DNA of 64,000 bases, taken from positions 1 to 64,000 of the forward strand of contig CAJXYE010000005.1 of NCBI GenBank assembly GCA_913063325.1, written 5' to 3'. Numbering within the stretch: the stretch's first letter is position 1; every line of letters starts with the position of its first letter. A program made the translations under genes and the position numbers. The stretch is from an uncultured Colwellia sp. Its GTDB lineage: Bacteria > Pseudomonadota > Gammaproteobacteria > Enterobacterales > Alteromonadaceae. Below are positions 18,643 through 27,277 of this stretch, in pieces. The notes below the pieces were generated by a model. That model did no database searches and was not told where the DNA came from. It saw nothing but the letters and a program-made list of their open reading frames with translations.

Positions 18643-19179
18643 CTAGTTAATTAAACGCTCAGTACCTTTACTAACACCATAAACATCTTGAGGTTTAAAA
18701 CCTAAGGTCACATGGAAATCTTTTACTTTTAAACCTAATTGCTTGCGATGAAGCTGTGCCTCACTTGACTGTACAACAACAAAGTAAGCTGCTTTTTTCT
18801 CCTCTGAAACGCGCGCTAAACCTTTAAAAGTGATGGTGATATTTTCACCTAGCGTTATCTTGTTGTGGTCTATTTCTTTATACTCGTAAGGGTTAATCAG
18901 CGTCATATGGAACTCACCATGATCTCGATTAACCTGATTCTGACGATAGCCTGAAAAATCAGCCGTGAGTTGCTGCTTCATTTGAGCTAAATACGGCTGT
19001 AAATCTTTTTTGTGTACTATGCCGCCAACATATTTTAGCCCTTGATTATCTTGTAAGTGTACTAGTTTAACGGTTAGTGTTTTTTCCATAGTATCGTTAC
19101 TCTGTTTTGCCTCATTGGCCATTAGTGCAGTTGATAAAAAGAGCAGAGCAGAGGTGATGGTTATCGAAAAATTGTTCAT
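18643..19179 (-). CDS. Exported 2H phosphoesterase-like protein
   Basis: About 178 aa with a signal peptide (MNNFSITITSALLFLSTALM, cleavage after ANEA or nearby). The mature part has two HxT motifs, FHMTLINPYEY near the middle and FHVTLGFKPQDVYGVSKG near the end, which are the two catalytic repeats of the 2H phosphoesterase superfamily. The family includes RNA ligases and cyclic phosphodiesterases. Start chosen at ATG 19179 with AAGGA 6 bases upstream; the frame is open to a TTG at 19320, and those 47 codons encode a hydrophobic segment with no ribosome site. A periplasmic location is unusual for this superfamily. Confidence 0.65.
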   Translation of the reverse strand: MNNFSITITSALLFLSTALMANEAKQSNDTMEKTLTVKLVHLQDNQGLKYVGGIVHKKDLQPYLAQMKQQLTADFSGYRQNQVNRDHGEFHMTLINPYEYKEIDHNKITLGENITITFKGLARVSEEKKAAYFVVVQSSEAQLHRKQLGLKVKDFHVTLGFKPQDVYGVSKGTERLIN

Positions 19180-19400
19180 TGTATTCCTTAGAAGTTGCGT
19201 TTGACTTATCTTTTGTTTGGTGTTGTTCGACTCTTTCTCTACTACCAAGACAACTAATTTATAAATCATTGTGAAAATAATTAGAATGGCAGGCAGCCCA
19301 ACAATAAATACAAAGCCCAAGCTTTTAACCCAATAGAGACAATATTATTGGCAATATTTCTAAGAACAAAAATAGCGCTATCAAAGTCGCTTAATAGTGA

Positions 19401-19832
19401 TTAATTTTTTAATAGTTTATCGACTAACCAGGTATTGTTATTTTTAATTAATTGGACTTTTCTTACTTCTTTATAAATTCTCTCATTACGAAGACCTGTT
19501 AGCATAACTTTTATAACAACCTGGACATTAAATTCATCAATAACTTTAGTATTAGATTTTTGCGTTTCCATAGTGACGGAATCAAAGGATAAACTAAGTG
19601 CGCGACGAGAAAAATTATTTAAGGTTTTATATTTTTTTATTTCTTGTGCGAAACTTTTGGAACTCAATGAAAGCACCCTGTTTAAGTCCTTTTGGTTATA
19701 AACTGCATCAAAAAACGCGATAGTGACTTCTGACTCTGAGGGGTATTTTATTTCTTCTTTACAGCCCACAGTGAAATACATCATTACAAATAAAGATAAG
19801 AAAATGATAGGGCGAACTTGAAATATGGTCAT
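19401..19832 (-). CDS. Small lipoprotein of unknown function
   Basis: A 143-aa protein with a lipoprotein signal peptide ending in the lipobox FTVGC (Cys at about residue 24). The mature domain (residues 30-143) alternates helix and strand in a way that resembles SnoaL/NTF2-like folds (AFFDAVYNQKDLNRVLSLSS, later strands ending NNTWLVDKLLKN). No family identified with confidence. It is flanked by gaps of more than 200 bases and appears monocistronic. Confidence 0.55.
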   Translation of the reverse strand: MTIFQVRPIIFLSLFVMMYFTVGCKEEIKYPSESEVTIAFFDAVYNQKDLNRVLSLSSKSFAQEIKKYKTLNNFSRRALSLSFDSVTMETQKSNTKVIDEFNVQVVIKVMLTGLRNERIYKEVRKVQLIKNNNTWLVDKLLKN

Positions 19833-20064
19833 GGTTTGCTCTTTTATGCTGGTTAAGTGCTATGTCTAATAGGTATTATAGTTAAGGATTTCTGTTTTTG
19901 AACAGGGGAAAGAACCTAATCATTTGATAAGCTTTTACATCCTTTTGGGCTTTAACCACTCACCCGATATAAACCCACTTTGGTCTATATTCCCTCTATT
20001 TAGTTTTGACTTTACTCGCTAGCATTGGCAAAGTAAATTTATTCCAACCTAAAAGATAATAATA

Positions 20065-21366
20065 ATGAAGAAAATAAGCAGTAAGCGCGTAATAAACCAC
20101 CCTTTTAAACTATCGCCATTAATGGCTGGGATTGTTTTATCTTTAGGTGTTGTCGTTAGTGGTTGTCAAGATACTAAAGTCGTATCAGCAAGCAATGGCA
20201 ATAGTGCAGATTCAATGACAGCTATTGCGGTAGATAATCATGCGCAACTAGCGAAAGAAATATCGAAGAAATATATTATAACTGATGGACATCTTGATGT
20301 CCCTTATCGTTTAGAAGATGAGTTTGAAAATGTTGCAGAGCATACTGCTCATGGCGATTTTGACTTTCCAAGAGCGGTTGAAGGTGGCTTAGATGCACCA
20401 TTTATGTCTATTTATATTCCAGCAAGACTCGAGAAAAGTGGTGGTAGTAAAGAACTGGCCGATAAGCTGATTACTATGGTTGAAGGTATTGTTAAAGCGG
20501 CACCTGATAAGTTTGCGTTAGCTTACTCAACCGCTGAAGTGGAAGCTAACTTCGTCAAAGGTATCATTTCTCTGCCAATGGGTATGGAAAACGGTAGCCC
20601 AATTGAAGGTGACTTAGCTAACCTTAAACACTTTTATGATCGCGGCATTCGCTACATTACCTTAACGCATTCTAAAGCGAACCACATTTCAGACTCTTCT
20701 TATGATGAAGAGCGTCCTGCGCATGGTTTGACTGATTTTGGTAAAGTATTAGTGCAAGAAATGAATAATATTGGCGTAATGGTTGATGTTTCTCATATCT
20801 CTGATGAAGCCTTTGATGATGTGATGGCAATAACTAAGGCGCCTGTTATTGCGTCTCACTCTTCAGCTCGTCATTTTACCCCAGGTTTTGAGCGTAATAT
20901 GAGTGATAAAATGATTAAAACACTGGCTAAAAATGGTGGTGTTATTCAAATTAACTTTGGCTCTAGCTTTATTAATCAAACAGCTATCGATTATGGCAAG
21001 GTGCGTAAAGCTGCGATAAAAGCGTTTACCACGGCTAACCAGCTTGAAAAAGATAGTGCTGAAATTACCGCCTTTAAAAAACAATACAAAATTGACAATC
21101 CATACCCATATGCAACCTTAAGCGACGTACTTGATCACTTTGATCACGTTATTAACTTAGTGGGTGTTGACTATGTTGGTATTGGCTCTGATTATGATGG
21201 CGTAGGTGATAGTCTGCCTAGCAACTTAAAAGATGTGGCGTCTTATCCTAACTTGATTGCAGGTTTGTTAAAGCGTGGTTATAGCGAAGCCGATATTGCT
21301 AAAATCTTATCAGGCAATGTTATGCGTGTTTGGAAAGCCGTTGAGGCATATGCGGCAGAGCACTAA
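20065..21366 (+). CDS. Membrane dipeptidase (renal dipeptidase family, M19) lipoprotein
   Basis: A 433-aa protein with an N-terminal lipoprotein signal (lipobox VVSGC near residue 34) followed by the full M19 zinc dipeptidase barrel. The first metal motif is ITDGHLDVPYRLEDEF (HxD). Next come GMENGSPIEGD with the bridging glutamate, YITLTHSKANHISDSS, MVDVSHISDEAF and VIASHSSARHFTPGFERNM. The last is GVDYVGIGSDYDGVGD. It hydrolyses dipeptides, including those with a C-terminal D residue, at the periplasmic face of a membrane. Monocistronic; a terminator follows. Confidence 0.93.
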   Translation: MKKISSKRVINHPFKLSPLMAGIVLSLGVVVSGCQDTKVVSASNGNSADSMTAIAVDNHAQLAKEISKKYIITDGHLDVPYRLEDEFENVAEHTAHGDFDFPRAVEGGLDAPFMSIYIPARLEKSGGSKELADKLITMVEGIVKAAPDKFALAYSTAEVEANFVKGIISLPMGMENGSPIEGDLANLKHFYDRGIRYITLTHSKANHISDSSYDEERPAHGLTDFGKVLVQEMNNIGVMVDVSHISDEAFDDVMAITKAPVIASHSSARHFTPGFERNMSDKMIKTLAKNGGVIQINFGSSFINQTAIDYGKVRKAAIKAFTTANQLEKDSAEITAFKKQYKIDNPYPYATLSDVLDHFDHVINLVGVDYVGIGSDYDGVGDSLPSNLKDVASYPNLIAGLLKRGYSEADIAKILSGNVMRVWKAVEAYAAEH

Positions 21367-21410
21367 AGCTTCTATTAAAAAATAGAATTAGAGCAAACTG
21401 ATATACAAAT

Positions 21411-21456
21411 AAAAACGCTGAAGGATATGTTAATAAATATTTTTCAGCGTTTTTTT
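21411..21456. terminator. Bidirectional terminator between converging genes
   Basis: Stem AAAACGCTGAA pairing with TTCAGCGTTTT, followed on the plus strand by a long T-run. The A-rich 5' flank gives a matching U-run on the minus strand, so it can serve both the dipeptidase gene and the converging gene that ends at 21482. Confidence 0.85.
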
Positions 21457-21481
21457 GGAAAGAGTTTAGTTCATTTTTCGT

Positions 21482-22063
21482 TTAAGGTAACAGCTCAACT
21501 GCACGTACTTGCAATATAGCTTCGCCGCCGTTTTTATCTGTCATGCTAGGTGTGAAATAAAGCGCATCAATATGCGCAGGCACTAAGCCGTGATCTTTAG
21601 AACTTGCAGGTGTCCATTTAGGGCGGTAGAAGTCTTTTAAATCAACTTCTTGTGTTGTCCAGCCCTTGGTTGCGGCTAATTTAATTTGGTAATGGGCGTA
21701 ACTCTCATCACCTTCTTTACCATATTCTTTTTGTGATAATTTGATAAGCAGAGGAATATCACACTGATAGGTTAACCGTATTTTTGTATTGCCAAGCAAT
21801 GAAGCGCTGGGTAATTTATGAATTAATTCAATCCATGAATTACGCTGTGAATCAACGCGTGGTACACGTTTAAATTTAATCCAAATACCGCCGTGTCTAA
21901 TGAGCTTCTCATTAATTATCGCTTCACTGCCATAGGGGTCAGTGTCATAAGTCCATTGGTTTTTATCTAAAGGCGCATGCGTATTGTCTGCCTTGGCAGG
22001 CATCACCGATAAAAGTAATAAACTTAAAGAGATAACCAATAATACTGTTTTTAAAAATTGCAT
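21482..22063 (-). CDS. Exported beta-rich protein of unknown function
   Basis: A 193-aa protein with a clear Sec signal (MQFLKTVLLVISLSLLLLSVMPAKA). The mature part reads like a beta-sandwich of the type seen in carbohydrate-binding or CIA30-like domains: WTYDTDPYGSEAIINEKLIRHGGIWIKF, then a TTQEVDLKDFYRPKW segment, ending with EAILQVRAVELLP. AGGA lies 7 bases before the ATG. It is 80 bases downstream, on the same strand, of the Gfo/Idh oxidoreductase gene and may share its transcript. Function not recognised. Confidence 0.5.
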   Translation of the reverse strand: MQFLKTVLLVISLSLLLLSVMPAKADNTHAPLDKNQWTYDTDPYGSEAIINEKLIRHGGIWIKFKRVPRVDSQRNSWIELIHKLPSASLLGNTKIRLTYQCDIPLLIKLSQKEYGKEGDESYAHYQIKLAATKGWTTQEVDLKDFYRPKWTPASSKDHGLVPAHIDALYFTPSMTDKNGGEAILQVRAVELLP

Positions 22064-22143
22064 TTATATCCTATAAAATTAAATTGATAGCGCTGTCATA
22101 ATAAAACAAGCCGGGTCAATTGGGTAGCTGAATTGGTGATATT

Positions 22144-23064
22144 TTATTGTTCAATACTTGTCACTATAGCCTCACAGAGACGGTGGCTGGCAATAATTTC
22201 TTGCAATCTAATGTTATTAGCACTGCCTTTTTTTATATCATTAACCCAGTCAGTTATCATGTGTTCAAAGCCACGGGTAAATAAATAACTGTGCCAGTCG
22301 GTAAAACCCAGCGCTGTTTCGCTCCCATTTTTATAATGTGAACCATGAGTTAAGCTTTCTATATGATACTTTTCATCAGCTGAAAAAACTTCTAGTTTTT
22401 CTTCTGTTATGCCACTAAGTCGATTCATGGAAGCTTCAAACAAACCATCGTTATATTCGAAGCCAATAGTAATATTAGCGAGTAAATCACCCTGTTTAAA
22501 TGAATTTACGCGCAATACTTCTGGTATTGTTCCTAAGGGAAGTTTGGCTAAAAAGCGTAAGCCATCAACAAGGTGAATAAAGTCATTAAAAACAAATTCA
22601 CGGGGTGTTGCAGGAAGTGACATTCGATTTTTTTGCCAGCGAACGTGTATGAGTTCTTTTTGTAACAAAGGGGAGATTAGTGGTGCAAAACGACGATTAA
22701 AGCCAACATAAAAAGGCACGTCATTTTTTCTAGCCAGAGCAACCAAATTTTCACATTCTGCAATATCGAAGCTTAATGGTTTATCAACAAAAGTTGCTAT
22801 ACCCGCTTTAATACATTGTTCAGCCAATGAAAAATGACTGGAAGTCGCCGTATGTATCATTATAGCATCGGGTTTATTAGCAATTAGCTCTTGTATATCA
22901 GTGTAGCTTTCATTAATACGATATTGGGTTTGTAACTTGGCTAAGGTCTCTGGATTTCGAGTGCATAGAATAGGAAGAACTTCAGGATGATTGGCAACAA
23001 TAGGTAGATATGCTTTTTGTGCTATATCGCCTAAACCAACAAGGGCAATTCTTATTTTTTTCAA
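22144..23064 (-). CDS. Gfo/Idh/MocA family oxidoreductase
   Basis: A 306-aa NAD(P)-dependent oxidoreductase. The Rossmann start is KIRIALVGLGDIAQKAYLP, a mid segment FVDKPLSFDIAECENLV carries the EKP-like DKP motif of the family, and the C-terminal beta-sheet domain begins near residue 125 with FYVGFNRRFAPL. Substrate cannot be told; many members act on sugars or inositols. The only start that gives the complete Rossmann fold is a TTG at 23064, since an in-frame stop lies just upstream and no ATG fits. The rare start and weak ribosome site suggest low expression. Confidence 0.85.
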   Translation of the reverse strand: MKKIRIALVGLGDIAQKAYLPIVANHPEVLPILCTRNPETLAKLQTQYRINESYTDIQELIANKPDAIMIHTATSSHFSLAEQCIKAGIATFVDKPLSFDIAECENLVALARKNDVPFYVGFNRRFAPLISPLLQKELIHVRWQKNRMSLPATPREFVFNDFIHLVDGLRFLAKLPLGTIPEVLRVNSFKQGDLLANITIGFEYNDGLFEASMNRLSGITEEKLEVFSADEKYHIESLTHGSHYKNGSETALGFTDWHSYLFTRGFEHMITDWVNDIKKGSANNIRLQEIIASHRLCEAIVTSIEQ

Positions 23065-23179
23065 TGTCTTAGTGTTTTATTGATGGGGTGTTAAATTAAT
23101 ATGGGGTAGATTTAACCAATTTCAATTGTAGGTACTTTTTTCTTTTTTATGAGGGAAGTTGGGGGAAAGTACTCTTAAA

Positions 23180-24019
23180 TTACTCACTTATTATGTTTAA
23201 TGGCTTTTTATTTTGCTGGGCTAAAGGCTGTAACCAGTCAGTAATACCATATTTTTCTAATATATGATCTAACCTACCGTTTTGCCTAAGTTCTGCCAGT
23301 CCTTGATCAAAGATTTGCATTAACTCTTTGCTAAGAGAGGGAGAAAAACCTAAAAATAGCGGAGTGAAATCACCTTGGGTACCAGCATAGACAATGGTGT
23401 TGTTAGGTAATTTTGATAGTTGATATTGCACGGTAAAGCGGGAGTCTAATAAAATGTCTAGTCGACCCAACTGCAACATCCTAAGCTGTTTATTTAAAGG
23501 AGAACTACCGCTGGCAGAAAAAATATTATCAGGATTGTTTTTGAGTAATTTGGCTATTTTATCCCCATACTCGTAACCGTTGACCGTGCCTAAACTGATA
23601 TTGTTATTTAACTGAGCCTCTAAGTCATCCATTCCTTTAAAGTGCCAATCTAATTCAGAATTTATATAAAAGTCATTATATAAACCACCAAAACTAGCAT
23701 GACTTTTTTGCAGTTTGGCGTTGGCAATACTTTGTGATGGTAAAGCAAGTAATATATCTACTGTATTCTTATGAGCTAAATCCAGTGCCCTTGCTAATGG
23801 GATAATAGATAACTCTAGCTTTAAGTCATTGCTACTGGCAATTTCATTCAATACTTCGACCACATACCCTGGTAATACAGGGTCATCACAGATGTATGGA
23901 CACCATACATCTGATGCAATAACTAAGGTTTTTGCTTGTACCGAACTGACAAAGAGACTTAAGCATAGTAGCGAAAAAGTGAAGCAACATAGTCGGAAGT
24001 TTTTAGTGAGTTTTATCAT
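23180..24019 (-). CDS. Periplasmic solute-binding protein (SBP_bac_3 type)
   Basis: A 279-aa protein with a signal peptide ending near VQAKT. The two-lobed amino-acid-binding fold of family 3 follows (ASDVWCPYICDDPVLPGYVVEVLNEIA, LSIIPLARALDLAHKNTVDILLALPSQ, LGTVNGYEYGDKI). No transporter genes are nearby, so it may be an orphan binding protein. GGAA precedes the ATG. Ligand unknown. Confidence 0.8.
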   Translation of the reverse strand: MIKLTKNFRLCCFTFSLLCLSLFVSSVQAKTLVIASDVWCPYICDDPVLPGYVVEVLNEIASSNDLKLELSIIPLARALDLAHKNTVDILLALPSQSIANAKLQKSHASFGGLYNDFYINSELDWHFKGMDDLEAQLNNNISLGTVNGYEYGDKIAKLLKNNPDNIFSASGSSPLNKQLRMLQLGRLDILLDSRFTVQYQLSKLPNNTIVYAGTQGDFTPLFLGFSPSLSKELMQIFDQGLAELRQNGRLDHILEKYGITDWLQPLAQQNKKPLNIISE

Positions 24020-24065
24020 TTATTATTCCAATTAAAAAACTAGAGTAAGAGCCTTCTATGTCGAC

Positions 24066-24102
24066 TTACTCTATTAAACGCAGTTAGTGTTTAATAGAGT
24101 AA
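24066..24102. terminator. Hairpin after cusA
   Basis: Perfect 14-bp inverted repeat (TTACTCTATTAAAC and GTTTAATAGAGTAA) 29 bases beyond the cusA stop. It lacks a clear U-run, so it may slow or process transcripts instead of acting as a simple intrinsic terminator. Confidence 0.5.
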
Positions 24103-24130
24103 CCAATGAATAGCTAATTTACAGTGCTAA

Positions 24131-27100
24131 TTAGTTACTCTTTTGTAATGGGGTATTGGCAGAACGCCATAAATAATAAAGCGCTGGTAATATCAATAAG
24201 GTCAGTAACATAGCACTTGCCATACCACCAACCATAGGCGCGGCAATTCGGCTCATTACTTCTGAGCCTGTGCCTGAGCCATACAATATAGGTAATAAAC
24301 CAACGATGACTGTGCCACCGGTCATCATAATAGGTCTAATTCTTAAACCGGCACCATGGAGAACCGCCTGTAAAACATCGGCTTTAGTGGTCGTCTTTCC
24401 TTGTGCTGCATTATCCGCTAATAAGGCATAATAAGCTTGGTTTAAATAGACCAACATGATTACGCCTATTTCCACCGCAACGCCAGCTAGGGCAATAAAA
24501 CCGACACCTACCGCCACAGAGAAATTAAAGCCTTGCAAGTACATTAACCAAATACTACCCACCATGGCCAGCGGTAACGTACCTAAAATCATCGCCACTT
24601 CAACGACGTTTCTAAAGTTTAAATAAAGTAGAACAATAATAATGGCTAAAGTTAATGGTACTACATAAGTTAGCTTGGCTTTTGCTCGTTGCATATACTC
24701 ATATTGACCTGCCCAAGCAATAGAATAACCTGCTGGTAATTTTAACTGCTCATCAACCACCAGTTGAGCGCTTTCTACATAAGTGCCGACATCGACACCT
24801 TCAATATCAATAAAGGCCCAGCCGTTTAAGCGCGCGTTTTCTGATTTGATACCTGGCGGACCATCTTCAATAAATATATGGGCGACATCTCCTAACGAGA
24901 TACGTTGACCATTTGGCGTAACTATCGGCAATAATGACAGCTGCTCGGGAGAATTACGGTAATCTTGCGGATAACGTAAACTGACAGGGTAACGCTCTAA
25001 ACCTTCAACGGTATTAGTGACATTCATGCCGCCAATGGCGGTAGCAACTACTTGCTGAATATCGTTAATATTTAATCCATAACGAGCAGCCTTGCCACGT
25101 TGAATATCCACTTTAATATAGCGACCACCTGCGACACGCTCAGAATATACTGAGGCAGTGCCTGGCACGTCGGCTAAAATGACTTCTAATTGCTGACCTA
25201 TTTGTTGAATTACTTCGAGCTGAGGTCCTGCTATTTTTATGCCTACAGGGGTTTTAATACCCGTTGCTAACATATCAATACGGGTTTTAATGGGCATAAC
25301 CCAAGCATTGGTTACCCCAGGCAGCTTAACCAGAGCATCGAGTTCTTTTTTCAAACTCTCGGTGGTGACACCATCACGCCATTCACTTTTTGGCTTCAAC
25401 TGGATAAAGGTTTCTATCATGGTTAACGGCGCAGGATCGGTTGCAGTTTCAGCGCGACCAACCTTACCAAAAACAGTTTTAACTTCCGGTACCGTTTTAA
25501 TAAGCTTATCGGTTTGCTGTAGCAACTGTCTTGCTTGGCCAATAGAAATGCCGGGATAGGTGGTGGGCATATACATCAAATCGCCTTCATCAAGGGGCGG
25601 AATGAATTCACTGCCTATTTTATCAAGGGGATATAAACCAATAAGCAATATCACCACAGCGGCAGATAAAGTGACTTTAGGAAAACGTAATACCGTTTTA
25701 AGTGCTGGCATGTATAAGGCGGTTAGAAATTTATTCACCGGATTTTTATGTTCAGCTAAGACTTTGCCGCGAATAAAGTAACCCATAAGTACAGGTACTA
25801 AGGTGATAGCTAGAGCTGCTGAGGCAGCCATGGCATAAGTTTTAGTGTAAGCCAGTGGTGAAAACATGCGACCTTCTTGTGCTTCGAGGGTGAATACCGG
25901 TACAAAACTAACGGTAATGATTAGCAAGCTGAAAAATAGCGCCGGTCCCACTTCACAAGCGGCATCAGTAACTACTTGCCAACGTTTTTCATTGGTTAAT
26001 GGTTGATCTTCAGGCAAACGTTCCAAATGTTTGTGCATGTTTTCAATCATAACTATGGCGCCATCAACCATGGCACCAATGGCAATAGCAATACCGCCAA
26101 GCGACATGATGTTAGCGTTTAGGCCTTGAGCATGCATAACGATGAAGGCGGTTAAAATGCCGACAGGAATACTAATGATCACCACTAGCGATGAGCGTAA
26201 ATGAAACAGGAAAATAATACAGACTAAAGCCACTACGCCAAATTCTTCTAATAGCTTCATTGCTAGGTTACTAACTGCACGTTCAATCAGCGCCGATCTG
26301 TCATAAACAGTGACAATCTCTACACCTTCAGGTAGACCTTTTTTCAGTTGCTCAAGCTTGGCTTTTACCCCGTTAATAACATGCTGGGCATTTTCGCCAA
26401 AGCGCATTACCACAATACCGCCAACGGTTTCACCTTCACCGTTTAGCTCAGCGATACCACGACGCATTTGTGGACCTGTACCTATTTCAGCAACATCTTT
26501 AAGTAATAATGGCGTGCCATTTTTATCAACACCTAGCGGAATATTTTCAAGGTCTTCTACGCCTTTTATATAACCGGTAGCACGTACCATGTATTCAGCT
26601 TCGGCCATTTCAACCACCGAAGCACCAATCTCTTGATTACCTTGTTTGATGGCATTTTGAATAAGAGATAACGGAATACCCAAGGCTCTGAGTTTGTCTG
26701 GATTAACTTGTACTTGGTATTGTTTGACCATGCCGCCAAGTGCGGTAACTTCTGAAACGCCTTTTACCGTTTGCAGTTCATACTTTAAAAACCAATCTTG
26801 AATACTGCGTAATTGACTTAAATCGTGTTGACCAGTTTTATCAACTAGTGCATACAAATATACCCAACCAACCCCGGTAGCATCAGGACCTAATTGTGGT
26901 TTTGCATCACTAGGTAAGTTAGGTGCTACTTGGCTTAAATATTCTAATACCCGTGAACGTGCCCAGTAAAGGTCGGTATCTTCGTCAAAAATCACATAAA
27001 CATAAGAATCACCAAAAAATGAAAATCCCCGTACAGTTTCCGCCCCAGGCACTGATAACATGGCGGTTGTCAGTGGGTAAGTTACTTGATCTTCAACCAC

Positions 27101-27277
27101 TTGTGGTGCTTGGCCTGGATAGCTAGTTTTGATGATAACTTGCACATCTGATAAATCAGGTAAAGCATCAACCGGCGTATTTTTTACTGAATATAAACCG
27201 ACACCGACTAAAATCATGGTGGCGAGTATGACAAAAAAACGATTGCCTACAGACCATCGAATAATGGCAGCAATCAT
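24131..27277 (-). CDS. cusA: CusA-type heavy-metal efflux RND pump
   Basis: Inner-membrane proton-driven pump of the HME-RND group, 1048 aa, the usual size. Features in order: the N-terminal membrane helix IIRWSVGNRFFVILATMILV, the periplasmic porter segment TVRGFSFFGDSYVYVIFDEDTD, and the proton-relay helix SLGGIAIAIGAMVDGAIVMIENMHK. A Met-containing periplasmic segment (TRIDMLATGIKTPVGIKIAG) matches the metal-binding methionine region of CusA, and the C-terminal helix bundle includes the IRPIMMTG motif. Cu(I)/Ag(I) is the likely substrate. The start overlaps the cusB stop by four bases. Confidence 0.93.
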   Translation of the reverse strand: MIAAIIRWSVGNRFFVILATMILVGVGLYSVKNTPVDALPDLSDVQVIIKTSYPGQAPQVVEDQVTYPLTTAMLSVPGAETVRGFSFFGDSYVYVIFDEDTDLYWARSRVLEYLSQVAPNLPSDAKPQLGPDATGVGWVYLYALVDKTGQHDLSQLRSIQDWFLKYELQTVKGVSEVTALGGMVKQYQVQVNPDKLRALGIPLSLIQNAIKQGNQEIGASVVEMAEAEYMVRATGYIKGVEDLENIPLGVDKNGTPLLLKDVAEIGTGPQMRRGIAELNGEGETVGGIVVMRFGENAQHVINGVKAKLEQLKKGLPEGVEIVTVYDRSALIERAVSNLAMKLLEEFGVVALVCIIFLFHLRSSLVVIISIPVGILTAFIVMHAQGLNANIMSLGGIAIAIGAMVDGAIVMIENMHKHLERLPEDQPLTNEKRWQVVTDAACEVGPALFFSLLIITVSFVPVFTLEAQEGRMFSPLAYTKTYAMAASAALAITLVPVLMGYFIRGKVLAEHKNPVNKFLTALYMPALKTVLRFPKVTLSAAVVILLIGLYPLDKIGSEFIPPLDEGDLMYMPTTYPGISIGQARQLLQQTDKLIKTVPEVKTVFGKVGRAETATDPAPLTMIETFIQLKPKSEWRDGVTTESLKKELDALVKLPGVTNAWVMPIKTRIDMLATGIKTPVGIKIAGPQLEVIQQIGQQLEVILADVPGTASVYSERVAGGRYIKVDIQRGKAARYGLNINDIQQVVATAIGGMNVTNTVEGLERYPVSLRYPQDYRNSPEQLSLLPIVTPNGQRISLGDVAHIFIEDGPPGIKSENARLNGWAFIDIEGVDVGTYVESAQLVVDEQLKLPAGYSIAWAGQYEYMQRAKAKLTYVVPLTLAIIIVLLYLNFRNVVEVAMILGTLPLAMVGSIWLMYLQGFNFSVAVGVGFIALAGVAVEIGVIMLVYLNQAYYALLADNAAQGKTTTKADVLQAVLHGAGLRIRPIMMTGGTVIVGLLPILYGSGTGSEVMSRIAAPMVGGMASAMLLTLLILPALYYLWRSANTPLQKSN

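Noticed and set aside
19180-19320. Upstream extension of the 2H phosphoesterase frame from a TTG, encoding a hydrophobic helix
   Set aside because: No ribosome site; a proper site and signal peptide mark the ATG at 19179. A separate tiny membrane peptide cannot be excluded but is not supported.
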